From positions 31,796,122-31,860,121 of the forward strand of contig CM038470.1 in the NCBI GenBank assembly GCA_021464415.1: a stretch of 64,000 nucleotides of DNA. Direction: 5' to 3'. A program made the translations under genes and the position numbers. The stretch is from Lonicera japonica (lineage: Eukaryota > Streptophyta > Magnoliopsida > Dipsacales > Caprifoliaceae). A model generated the notes under the pieces. The model worked only from the letters and a program-made list of their open reading frames with translations. It was not told the DNA's origin and searched no databases. Shown piece by piece: positions 48,581 through 60,384 of this stretch (the stretch's first letter is position 1; every line of letters starts with the position of its first letter).

Positions 48581-50966
48581 TTTTTTTTTTTAAAAAAGTA
48601 AAAATATATGATATATTAATACTATCATATACTGTACAGATGCTCCTAGAACATGGCATTAGTTACGTATGTGAACATTAATATGCTCCAACTGCACACA
48701 CAAAATTTGTGCCTAATTAAAATGACATATTTCATTACTCAAATGTTGTACTGGGGTCTACCATTTGGACATGGACCCCACTATAACAAATCATAATTTT
48801 GAATATTAATTTCACAAATTTTTTTCCCCTATTTTGGGACCCGGGCCTTAACCCAAATGATTAAATAGTAATTTTTATATTGGAAATGCAAAATTACAAA
48901 AAGCGTTCCAATGAGCGTTCTTCATAACTACTTTTATATAAGGTGGAAGGTGGGTCACAATTTTTTTTTTATAACTATTTATACATGTAAAAATTGTGAT
49001 AGATATTTTTAAAGTGAAATAGAACAATTACGTTGCATATTATTAAACTCGCTAACTATCTCACTTCTTAATTAAATAAAAGACAAATAAACAAGAAATG
49101 AAATATTATTGAAGATCAACTTTTAGATACTTTTTACTCATGTAAATATTTGCCAACTAGATACAGAAATTTTCTCGAAAGACCTTAACATATATATATA
49201 TATATAGGATAGAAATCAAAAAATAAAAATTATCATTTGAGATGGCCTCAAGGTTCAAGCACTCTCCTTCCCACCTTTCTCCCCAGCATCCAATCTATTG
49301 GATTTATGTATGACTGCTTGTACTTAATTTTTTCCTTTTTGCATATTTTGACTCCATTTTTCTTTTTTGGTTTGAGAGCTCATTCCTGCGAAGTATCTAG
49401 TATAACTTGGATGTACAATTCGACTAATCTCCGTTCACGAAAGATGTCAACAACTGATGACCAGAGATATTACACTTGCATTCTTCCATATGTGTATAAG
49501 TTATAAGAATTGACATATAGTTTGGAAATAAATATTCCCAAAATAGCGTAGCTTTTTATGGTAAAAAAACTGATGGGAATATCAACTTGGAGACTCTATT
49601 AGTTTGAATTGAGAATATTTGGATTGACGATGATGAAAGTAGATAGAGGGAGAGCAAAAAGGAGAATTTTGATGGGAACTAACATGAACTGGTGAGGTCG
49701 TGTCTGTGATGCATAGTAAGGCATGCACCATTCAGATTACAGGGTTGAGCTACACAGAGTGCAGGGCAGGTAATGGAATCAAAGTACTACGAAACAAATC
49801 CTAATTGGAATGTAGCAAGATCCTTATTAATCTCGACAAAGTGCGGGAAACAAAGATTCACGTATGGACAAACCAAGAATCTCACACCCTTCTTATTGAG
49901 AAAGTATTATTTTTTTTAGAGATACGACGTAAAATGTATTTCAAAAGTTGTAATTTAAATAAATTTAAATCGCATGTTTATATTAAAATTTTAAAGAGAG
50001 AAAATAATTAGTTGACAATAACTTTTGACAACTTTTTTGAGTCAAGTGGCATTACTTTTTTTTATATGTTTAGTTTGTTGAATATTCAATATGCTGAGAT
50101 TTACTTTTAAAGCAAAGAGTACATTTTTCATAAAAATAAAATGCTCAGTGGCTGGTTGGTTGGTATTAAAAGTGATAAAAATCAATTGCACTGTCTTTTA
50201 GTGTGAGTAATGACGGAGAGAAGTGAGGACCCCCTTTTATATGTATATAGATTTCAATTTTCTAGAGTTCTACGTGCAATTTTTTAGCACACGCGACTTA
50301 ATCTCTTCTCAACTCTCTCTCTTCAACCGACGCTCCCCCTTCAGGCTCCGCCGCTGTCTCAGCCTCGTCAGTAGCAGATGCACTTCTTCCTTCACCCCGG
50401 CATCTCTCAATGTTTACATTGGGTTGTATGATAAAAGACTAGTACGATTGTATCATTAAAATGTCATAGTTTTAAAGTCAAACTTTTTTGTGCTTCTATT
50501 TTTGACCCTCCTTTATTTAAATTCTGACTCGGCACGAAATTTGTTTGTATTGAAATGTATAAAACAGTATAAAACTAAATCATAGTCGTCCTTCTGTAAT
50601 TATTATGTCAATCAAACATATACTGTCTTATATTTTTCCTATAAACCAATTCAAACCAAATCTCGTAACATTTACGGGCAATCAAACACGATCGCTTCAT
50701 CGCTACCGGCTACATGATATGTTAGTGTGTTTCAGTACTGCAGTTTGTATTTCAAATTGTCATTTGGTTTCCACCAGAATAAGTGCGCAGTACGTATTCC
50801 CAGAACAAAGTGTACTTAAAATTCTTTTGTACATTATTATTTTACACAAATGTCATACTGTAACAAAGTCATCATTTTGACAATATCCTGTTTGTCCCGT
50901 GACAAATGCTACAGTCACAACTTTCACCGTGATAAACCAGAAACTTCAATTTCAACAATATATGAG

Positions 50967-51633
50967 GGGTGAGACTATTTACAACTTCCATTTATCTCAC
51001 TAACACCCCTCATTTAATTTTGAATAGATCTACTTTTAGACACCCCCCTTATATCTCACAAACACCCCCCTCAATTAACATATTTACTCTAAGGTAAAAA
51101 AATTAATCTATCAGTTTATCCATGGGTAATAAATTAATCTCACACTTTAAAACACCCCCTTATATCTCACTATCTCCCCACTTTGCCCGAATTTATTCCA
51201 TTTACTCTCCCCACATCAGGAGAGTAAATAGCATATGTTCTCCCCACATGAGGAGAGTTTAATTTTAAAATTTTTCAATGGGTTTAAAAGTCAGTCTCCT
51301 CACTTCAGCCTAATTTATTCCATTTACTCTCCCCACATTAGGAGAGTAAATATCATATGTTCTCCCCACATCAAGAGAGTTTAAGATTAATTTATTACCC
51401 ATCGTTAAATTGATAGATTAATTTTTTTAGTTAAGGTTAATTATATTTTTAAAGTGTGTGATTAATTTTAGTTAAGGTTAATTATATTTTTAATTACATA
51501 CTTTATATAAATTATTTAAGGTAAATAGGAAAAGTAAATAGGGGGTGTTAGTGATAAAAAAATTACATTTAGGGGGTGTTTGTGAGATGAGAGGTGTTAG
51601 TGAGATAAATGAAGGTTGTAAATAGTCTCACCC
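50967..51633. mobile_element. hAT-type MITE, family 2, 667 bp
   Basis: The terminal inverted repeats begin GGGTGAGACTATTTACAACT and continue with TTATCTCACTAACACCCCTC; the right end is their near-perfect complement. The flanks are a perfect 8-bp duplication TATATGAG (50959-50966 and 51634-51641). The inside is non-coding and has repeated ACTCTCCCCACAT-AGGAGAG blocks. The 8-bp target site points to hAT. Confidence 0.9.
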
Positions 51634-51641
51634 TATATGAG

Positions 51642-52747
51642 ACCATGACAACCGGAGGTTTGTGCTCTACTTTGTAAATCCACTGTATTTAAGTATTTAA
51701 CCATGATAAAGGCTAAAATGTCACAGTTTTAACCTTGACAAACTCGTATTTAAATTTTTTTATTTTATTTTTAATGAGACCTTGTCTTTACATGATCAAG
51801 GCTAATATTATAAAGTCGTTATAAATATATTTCAACTTTCTTGAAACTCTGTAACAAAGTATTAAATTTTACTTTGTGATTTTTCTTTTTTTATAAGAAA
51901 GCCAACTAACTATATAATATAAGATTAACAAAGTTATTCAAGCTGCATTCCTTTAGCATGCGTGTACGTACTTATGTTTACTGTTAAATTACTTAATATT
52001 TTTTTATCTCATATATTTTAAATAATCTAAAACTTGAATAAAATTCATATCGCCCTAAGTCAAAACTAACATATTTTACTATATTACAAAGTAAAGACCC
52101 ATTTCACCCTATTAAATTTGTATTTAATTTACTTTTATTAGTTTCTGATCTTATCTATATATCCAATCTATTTTCCATAAAAAATACTAATTGCAACATG
52201 ATTTGAATCCTGACTATTAATTAACATAAGTTCACGCTTAATTACTAAGTCATTTATTATTATTGATAGTTTGGCATACGCGATACGCGCGATTGCATGT
52301 ATCGCGTGTAAGGAGTAATAGAATCTATATATATATATATATATAGTACGGTACGTAAGGCAGTGAACATGGACTGAACAGTACTGTATAGTATGCACCG
52401 GCTGTGAGCGGTGACAAGTCATGGTGGGGTGCATGGTGTAGTTGGACATGCTGTAGATGAATCTTTGATACGGAGATGTTTACCTGCTACTGCCGCGGTC
52501 GGTTGTCAGCCACTAAGCAGTATATGTACATGGGTTTTGCTATTTTGCTGCTGCTTTGGCATTTGTGGGCAGTGCCAGGCTAATGTGTATGCACTTTTTT
52601 TCAACTTTACTTACATCTACTCTGATCTTATCTCTCTGCTTTATTCTTTGCCCCTTAAACCCATCTTTAAGCCAACAAAATGTGCTTGGAATAACTCACA
52701 CACATGTACAAAAACCCTATCTCTGAGTATTATTTCTTTTATCGACA
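51642..52747. other. Spacer with no recognised gene
   Basis: AT-rich. A stretch at about 52370-52600 has better base complexity, and a 137-codon open frame starts at 52411, but I recognise no motif in it and it runs into a retrotransposon LTR. Confidence 0.5.
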
Positions 52748-52930
52748 TGTTGAGTATTGAAAATAGTTGGCTCAAATTATTGATCTCACGTAAAAAAATT
52801 GTAGAACTCAATATGAATATATAAGTGAAGTAGTGCCACTACATAATAACGAGACATTTTAAGATAAAAACTCACACTTGTAATCCAAATGTGTTTAAGT
52901 TGAAAACAATATATCGGTGGGCCCATACAC
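52748..52930 (+). mobile_element. LTR fragment of a TRIM-like family
   Basis: It starts TGTTGAGTATTGAAAATAG and continues GTTGGCTCAAATTATTGATC, then GTAGAACTCAATATGAATAT. The same order is found at 58515 and 61628. The right part is shortened (ATATCGGTGGGCCCATACAC). Confidence 0.65.
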
Positions 52931-52937
52931 TTTTTAG

Positions 52938-53240
52938 TATTGTGAATCTTGCCTAGTAACCAAGGTATTAATTCCACATTATCTGAGTTACTTTATTTGG
53001 TTTGCTTTTTTAGTATCGTGAACCTTGCCTATTAACCAAGGCACTAATTCCACATCATTTGAATTACTTTATTTGGCTTGCTTTTTTAATATTGTGAACC
53101 TTGCCTAACTAAACCAAGGCACTAATTCCACATCATTTGAATTATTTTATTTGTTTGTAATTGAACTGATAAAATTGTGAACCTTGCCAACTAACTAAGG
53201 CACAAATTCCAAATTATTTGAGTTATTTTATTGAGTCCCA
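52938..53240 (+). repeat. Four-copy minisatellite, period 76-82 bp
   Basis: Units start at about 52938, 53014, 53091 and 53173 with TATTGTGAA-CTTGCC, followed by ACCAAGGCACTAATTCCACA and TTTGAATTACTTTATTTGG. It begins directly after the TRIM-like LTR fragment. Confidence 0.9.
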
Positions 53241-53484
53241 ATATTGATTGATTGAGTCACTGCAAAATTACTTTGATTGCAAATTTTTTAAAAAGTGAAT
53301 AAAAGAATTGCTTCCTTTGTATTAAGTTAGGTTTTTTTTTCTTTTAAAATATGATTGGCGAAAATTAAATTTAATTGTGAAAATAATTGATTATGTCTTA
53401 AAACGTATCTAAATCAAAATGAGGCTATCAAGTTGTACATCCCATAAAATTGGATTATGTGGAAACCCAAAATTTAATAGATCA

Positions 53485-53515
<31 letters not shown>

Positions 53516-53670
53516 AAAGGAAAGGACTACTGCTCCACATGATCCTGAAATTATGTCTAAAACAACCTTAGTTAATTTATGAATTATTTATTGTATTTCT
53601 TATAATGTTAAAAATACTTTTAATTAATTTATATCTTTAAGAACAAATTAAGTCAGGCAATAAATGAGAG

Positions 53671-53750
53671 TAACCAGGCTAGCTTAGAGGATAAAGGCGC
53701 TCACTCTAGGAGAACCCGGATTCAATCCCACCAAGATTAGCATTACGTTT
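53671..53750 (+). mobile_element. Possible SINE head
   Basis: GGCTAGCTTAGAGGATAAAG resembles box A and GGATTCAATCCC box B, with tRNA-like spacing. It lies in a spacer just downstream of a (TA)n run (53485-53512). Tentative. Confidence 0.35.
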
Positions 53751-53922
53751 TACTATTTGACAACAATTATTAAACATTACAAAGTTCTAAATCACAAGGT
53801 TAATTAATATTACATTTTAGTATTTTACAACAATTATTAAACATTTTTCTTTTATAGAGCACACACGTACATTGAATCTGTCCATATCACATTTCTATGA
53901 AATTGATTGTCCCATTTGTAAT

Positions 53923-56004
53923 GGGTGGTGATGTTGGCACCCCCCATTTTTATTGGTAATACTCTCACTCTTGTTAATACTCCCACTTTTTTTTTCTTTT
54001 AATAATTCTCCCATTTTATACAAAACACTCCCACCACTCCCACTTATTTTTAGGAATTAATCTCATACTTAATTAATTATGAACATGATTAAGTAATTAA
54101 CTACAAAATAACATAAAACAAATTACCCCAAACTAACCCCAAAATTTCTCCACCATCTCTACCATCTTCTCAAACAAGCAAAATTACCATCCATCTTCTC
54201 TATCTAACAACAAATTTTGGTAGCACCAAAACAACAAATAAAACCTCCATTAATGCAAAACTCTAAGTTTGGGAAGAATGATATAAACAAAACAAAACAA
54301 AACCTCCATTGATGCAAAACTTAAAATTTGAAAATAATGGTAGAAAAAAGAGAAACTTTGTAATAAAGGAAGGAAAACAAGCAAGAAAGAGTTAATGAAA
54401 GAGAGACATATATGTTTTTATTTTGTTTTATTGTTTATATGATTTTTATAGCATACACATCAAATATATAATCAAAAAACAAAATTTTATGTTTAAAACA
54501 CGAAGAAGGCTTATTCGGTTCTCCGTAACCGAGTTGCAGGCTTGACACTCGGTTGCTCTCAACCGAGTATGAAATCCTATAAAATGTCATGCTCTCGGGA
54601 TATTCATTCGGTTGAGAGCAACCGAGTGTTGTTATATTATGCTCGGCTGTGAGCTGCCGAGTGAAATTAACTTTTTAGAGTTAATTAACTTTTTTACCAC
54701 CCCACTTCATTTAGTCTAGTAAAAAAGTTAATTAACCCTAAACTAATTTTTCACCCACTTGTTTTAATTTAAAACAAAAGTTAATAAATCTCCCTCCAAA
54801 GTTAATCAAACATTTATCCCCAAATTAATTTCCCTTCAAAATTCCTCTCTTCTACCAAAATAGGCAACAAAACTTTGATCTCCACCATTGATGCAAAAGG
54901 GTAAGCTTGAGAAGAATGGAAGGAAAAAAGGAAACTTTGGAACAAGATAAAAAAATCAACAAACAAAATCTCCATTAATGCAAAACTCTAAATTTGAGGA
55001 GAATGGTATAAACAAAACCTCCATTGATGCAAAACTCAAAAGTTAAGAATAATGGTAGAAAAAAGAGAGAAACTTTAAAATAAAGAAAGGAAAACAAGTA
55101 AAAAAAAGTTAATGAAAGAAAACACGAAGAAGGTTTATTCGGTTCTCAGTAACTGAGTTGCAGGCTTGTACATTCGGTTGCTCTCAATCGAGTATGAAAT
55201 CCCATAAAATGTAATGCTCTCGGGACCTTCATTCGGTTGAAAGCAACCGAGTGTGATTAATGTCATTCGGCTGCTCACAGCCGAGCATAATATAACAACA
55301 CTCGGCTGCTCTCAACCGAATAAAGGTCCCGAGAGCATGACATTTTATGGGATTTCATACTCGGTTGAGAACAGCCGAGTGTACAAGCCTGCAACTCGGT
55401 TACGGAGAACCGAGTAAGCCTTCTTCGTATTTTAAATAGAAAATTTTGTTTATTGTTTATATATTTGATGTGTATGCTATAAAAATCATATAAACAATAA
55501 AACAAAATAAAAACATATATTTCTCTCTTTCATTAACTCTTTCTTGCTTGTTTTCCTTCCTTTATTACAAAGTTTCTCTTTTTTCTACCATTATTTTCAA
55601 ATTTTGAGTTTTGCATCAATGGAGGTTTTGTTTTGTTTTGTTTATACCATTCTTCCCAAACTTAGAGTTTTGCATTAATGGAGGTTTTATTTGTTGTTTT
55701 GGTGCTACCAAATTTGTTGTTAGATAGAGAAGATGGATAGTAATTTTGCTTGTTTGAGAAGATGGTAGAGATGGTGGAGAAATTTTGGGGTTAGTTTGGG
55801 GTAATTTGTTTTATGTTATTATGTAGTTAATTACTTAATCATGTTAATAATTAATTAAGTATGAGATTAATTCCTAAAAATAAGTGGGAGTGGTGGGAGT
55901 GTTTTGTATAAAGTGGGAGTATTATTAAAAGAAAAAAAAAGTAGGAGTATTAACAAGAGTGAGAGTATTACCAATAAAAATGGGGGGTGCCAACATCACC
56001 ACCC
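53923..56004. mobile_element. Fold-back hAT-type element with 743-bp inverted arms
   Basis: The arms (about 53923-54665 and 55262-56004) are near-complementary along their length, about 96% by eye. They start GGGTGGTGATGTTGGCACC. The flanks are a perfect 8-bp duplication TTTGTAAT (53915-53922 and 56005-56012). The core (54666-55261) carries a third, degraded partial arm copy in the same orientation as the left arm (about 54900-55255). Many AACCGAGT/ACTCGGTT motifs make nested hairpins. The ends and motifs match the short family 1 MITEs at 18936, 19468 and 60114. It has no coding capacity. Confidence 0.9.
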
Positions 56005-56012
56005 TTTGTAAT

Positions 56013-57067
56013 AATCAAGTAAATTACTTATATTTAGATATGTAGATCAACATAATTCTTGCGTTAGCCTTTTCATTGGAAGTTATTAATCCATTAATTA
56101 ATCCGGTTTACAATCAATATTTATATTCTTTGGAAATTAGATAATTAAGTTAAGTTAGAACGCAACAAACAATCCAAACATCACAAGCAGTTAAATAGCA
56201 TACACAAGTATACAGAGCACATAGAGTAACTCCAAAAGGATCCAACCTTTAGAGTCACCGAATATGGTTATATACTTATGCGTTTTAACCAATCAATATT
56301 TATATTCATTTTGGGAGATTGAACAGAGTGTGATTAGTATATTTAGTCGAAAAATCGCTCAACACAACAAGAGTAATTAACCTCTATATTATATTTATTC
56401 TCTTATAATTTTTTTTCTCCATTTAATCTAAGTATACAAAGCTATTAAGAGTAATTTCAACCATCTAAAACAATATTAATTTTTTGAATTCTTAATTTTA
56501 ATTACTAATGTACTAACCATATAATAGCGCATGCAAGTGGATCGAAACCTTTGACTACAAAATATATACACACGTTAGTTACTGTTCTATTACTAATTAA
56601 TTTTTATTTTGATTGTACATACTCGAATCACACGCGATGCAATATATACGCTTGTGCTAAATGACACAGTGAAATGATCAAATTGATAACCAGGTAGAAG
56701 ACTTGGGAGTGTATATCTACTTATAGCGCAACAATGGTACCACGGACTAAAGTTTTTCACTCTGTGCTCTAGGAGTTGCACTCCAAACACATTGCATATA
56801 TGATTTCTCTTATCAGATAAAGCTAAAATGTATAAATTTCACTTTGCCTTTCTGAAAAAGAATATATAATGTGGGTGCCATATTAAGAGGGCTTTTTCCG
56901 AAAGAGATGTTTACAAGATCTTCTTAAGTAGGAAAAGCATAGTCAAGGTCTAAAAGTCATTCATTCTCTTACATGCATAAAATCTCACTATTATTGTTTG
57001 TTTGTTCCTTAAAGGAACCAACTTAATTTCAAACCCAACACTTTAGATTCAAACTTTCCTATTATTC

Positions 57068-57130
<63 letters not shown>

Positions 57131-58514
57131 TATATATGCAGATTGCAAAGTTATATATATCGCTGTGACAAAATAAAGAGACACTGGCCATTGTACTACC
57201 AACACTATTATTATTTTTATATTCCTTGTACCATGCAATTGTCTTGGACATGATCACACAAATTTTGAATGAAAGTCAAGTTAATTATATATATATATAT
57301 ATATATATATTATTTTGTATTTTGGGTAAGTGACAATAAATCCAAAACTTGTCTTGGACATGATCACACCCGTTTTTATATGAATTTCTCTAAATATATT
57401 TATATGTTGTACTAAATATAATTAGAGGCAAAGACAAAATATTTGAAGAGGGTTTTATCATCACTTTTACAATTGAAGGGGCAAAAACCTTAATTTTTTC
57501 ATTCACTTTTTCATAATACCTTTCTCAATCTTAATTTTGTTATATAACTTTATGGTCATTAAATTTAATTTGCATCCCAATTCTTTCCCTGATTTCATTG
57601 TTTATTCTTTGAGAAAATATTATGTTTTTTCAAAATATTGATTATGTCTATATGGTGGAACGCTAAATATATCAGTGTAACGTTAATATAAAAAAAAATT
57701 GTATCCACATGCCTGCTTTTTACCATGCACACCTTGTGTGGTCATATCGTGACATCACCTTTATATATAGCACACAAAGAAAGACACCATTGAATAAATT
57801 TTGAAAATAGAATCATAAATCGACATCTTTTCATTCAAATAAAACTAAGAGAAGATCCAAAATTTAAGAAAGAGAGAGAGAATATTAATATAAAATAGGA
57901 GTATGATCGAAACATATGGAGAAAAAAGCAAAAAAGAGTGGTGATTAGACTTTGTTTTAACGTTAGGAATGTTCCTTTGATTATCATTGGAAAGTGATTA
58001 ATTTTATAAAAGTAGATCTCATCACTCAAATCTGAAATTCTTTCACTATCTCCAATGTTGCCAGCTTAATTGGTTACTTTGATTCTATGCTTTCTTTTGC
58101 ATTTTGTGTCTCTCAATCTTAAAAAAATAAAAATAAAATAAAAAATTCAACTTAAATCATATGCTTACCAAATACCAATGATAAAAGAAGAGAAACATGT
58201 AAGAGTTTTTAGACTGCTTTAAACATACTCTTCTACCAATCTGTCCCATATGTTTTCTTGTAAAAATTTCCTATGTGTTTGGATTGAAAGTAAAGTGTGG
58301 GAAAAAATAACGGAAGGATAGAAAATGGCGGTTTGGAAAGAAAATTTATGTTTTGAATTCAATAGAAAGCAGTCGTTTATGATACACGCAATACGTGTGT
58401 AAATATAAATTTGGTGATCGATCGATCAATACGATGAGCGTGTTAGCTGACAAAAAAAATGTTGTATCTTAATTGTGCCGAATTTGTGGTTATGCAGGTT
58501 GAGAAATTGCACAT
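56013..58514. other. Spacer with microsatellites
   Basis: No coding seen. It contains (CT)29 at 57070-57127, (TA)n at about 57285-57310 and scattered AT-rich sequence. Confidence 0.6.
57070..57127. repeat. (CT)29 microsatellite
   Basis: An uninterrupted CT dinucleotide run of about 58 bases. Confidence 0.95.
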
Positions 58515-58735
58515 TGTTGAGAATGGTCGGCTCAAACCATTGTAGAACTCAACATTAGTATATAAGTGTGGGAGTGTCACCACATATAGTATCGAGGCAT
58601 TTTAACTTAAAAACCACACGCCTGTGACCTAAATATGTTTGAGTTGGAGACAATATTATTATTATGTGCGCGGATCGGTGGTCCAGTTTGTGCCTTGGGC
58701 CCAACCCATGTGTTGGTGGGCAAAACAAGAGTTAC
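58515..58735 (+). mobile_element. Solo LTR of a TRIM-like family
   Basis: It starts TGTTGAGAATGGTCGGCTCA and continues with TGTAGAACTCAACATTAGTA. It has a TATATAAGTG promoter-like motif and ends near TTGGTGGGCAAAACAAGAG. It matches 52748-52930 and the LTRs of the 60385-61825 cluster. No clear target duplication and no internal region, so it is a solo LTR or fragment. Confidence 0.7.
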
Positions 58736-58975
58736 ATAATAAAAGTTGAAAATATATTAAAGTTAAAAAAATAAATTATGAAAATAAGCTTTATAAGCTA
58801 TATACCCAACACTTCGTCATGTTGGTTTGAATATGAATTCTTCTTTCCTGAAACGTTAAATTACCATCAAAATATTCTTCATTTTATAAAATTAAAAGAT
58901 AAATCCTAACAATTTTACAAAGGTAAAATTTGTTTTTATTGTTAATTAAGAACCGTGAAAAGTTGTTATACGTGT

Positions 58976-59039
<64 letters not shown>

Positions 59040-60113
59040 TAAAGAAAATTTTTAATAAAAAAAATAGAAATGATAAACAAATTATTCCGGTAGGTAGAAG
59101 GGATATTTTGATTAGGCCAGTCAACGAATCAATTTTGGGTTGGATTATGGTGAATCCGTATCCAAATTTGTTCAGATCGGATTATCACCGATCCATTTAA
59201 AATTTTAATTATATAATGATTAGTTTGTAAATATATAAATAATAATGAAACTAACATAAAAAATTAAGCTCAACGATAATCAAATTTCCTTTTTTCTTGT
59301 AAAAAACTTAATTTATTTAATGTTTTTTAAGTTTAACTTATTTTTATAAGTGCATTAATAATAAAGTGGTAAATATAAACAATGATAAATTTAAGCATAA
59401 ATGAGTGTCGTGGATCGGATCGGATTACAAACATATTAGATAGACATATATCCATATCTGATTTGTTAATCAAAGATCTAACGGGTTCGGATTGTATTTA
59501 AATATACGGATCATAAATCTCAATCCATATTCGACTAAACATATCATATTCGGATTGGATTCAAGTACAAATATGATCTATTAACAAACCTAATTTTGGT
59601 CTTAAGAGGTAATCTTATAATAAAATTTAAAAGAGAATACCTAGAGTAATCTTCTATTCTCATCCCCTTAAGAGAGAGAGAGCTTAGAAGAAATACTCCA
59701 TTTCTGGAATGATGCATTCCTTACCTAAAACTCAAACAAAACATTGGAATCCTTGTAGAATGGAATGTAACATTTCAAGAATGATTTAAACTCGAATCAA
59801 ACGAGTCCTAAATGTAAAGCGCCATCCACATTGGAATCCTTGCATTAGCTTTTTTTGCCAAAGCAAACCATTTCATCTTTGATACTTTTAAAATGAAATG
59901 AAATTGCTCTCACAAGAAATATGGCTTTGGCAATAATATCGCCTCCCCTTTTTTATCAATGTTTATGTATCCTATATGGCACTTAATTTTTTCTAATTCA
60001 TGGTTACATCAAAGATGCTTTAAGATATAGCTTGCACCAAAACTAAACTTATGACTTTCTTGCTATTCTATATAGATATAAATTTTGAGTCCCTATTCTA
60101 GATACTTAAAATA
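58736..60113. other. Spacer with a (TAA)n microsatellite
   Basis: AT-rich. The trinucleotide run lies at 58977-59035. A stretch at about 59400-59580 with repeated GGATCGGAT and TCGGATTG motifs looks like old repeat sequence. No gene is recognised. Confidence 0.6.
58977..59035. repeat. (TAA)19 microsatellite
   Basis: An uninterrupted trinucleotide run of about 59 bases. Confidence 0.95.
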
Positions 60114-60350
60114 GGGTGGAGATATTAGCACCCTAAAAAACACTTAGTAATACTCTCACTTTTATTCGGTTCTTCACAACCTAGTGAGGTGTCTGTTACT
60201 CGGTTCTTGACAACCGAGTAAGGTATCGTTAAGTTTATACTCGATCCGGTCATTCGCAACTGAGAAATATACACCTTACTCGGTTGTCAAGAATATAATG
60301 AAAAGTGGTAATATTTTCGAAATAGATTGGAGGTGTCAATATCTCTACCC
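60114..60350. mobile_element. hAT-type MITE, family 1, 237 bp
   Basis: The ends are GGGTGGAGATATTAGCACCC and GGAGGTGTCAATATCTCTAC-CC. The flanks TTAAAATA and TAAAAATA match 7/8. The inside holds CGGTTCTTGACAACCGAGTA and its inverted partners, as in the 2.08-kb fold-back element. Confidence 0.8.
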
Positions 60351-60384
60351 TAAAAATATTGAATCTCCTACATAAATTATTAAA

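Larger units (their letters stand above)
44881..50966. other. Gene-free AT-rich spacer with repeat relics
   Basis: I find no convincing exon on either strand. It contains a duplicated 43-bp-period block (TATATAATATAATTTTTTAA near 44958 and 45001), a partial Tourist-like MITE end at about 46335, and two related SINE-like pieces (about 46518-46620 and 48445-48580). A CACTA-like inner motif with TTAGTGACGAAAAACCGTCA lies at about 47918. Short (TA)n runs are common. Confidence 0.6.

Noticed and set aside
49237..49506. 89-codon plus-strand open frame
   Set aside because: No motif, AT-rich flanks, no splice or promoter context; likely chance.
52411..52824. 137-codon plus-strand open frame
   Set aside because: It runs into the start of a TRIM-like LTR, has no known domain, and its Cys-rich hydrophobic stretch looks like chance translation.
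54505..55420. Possible microRNA gene in the hairpin-rich ACTCGGTT region
   Set aside because: The hairpins are parts of a 743-bp inverted-arm transposon; no short, discrete precursor stands out, although siRNA production is plausible.
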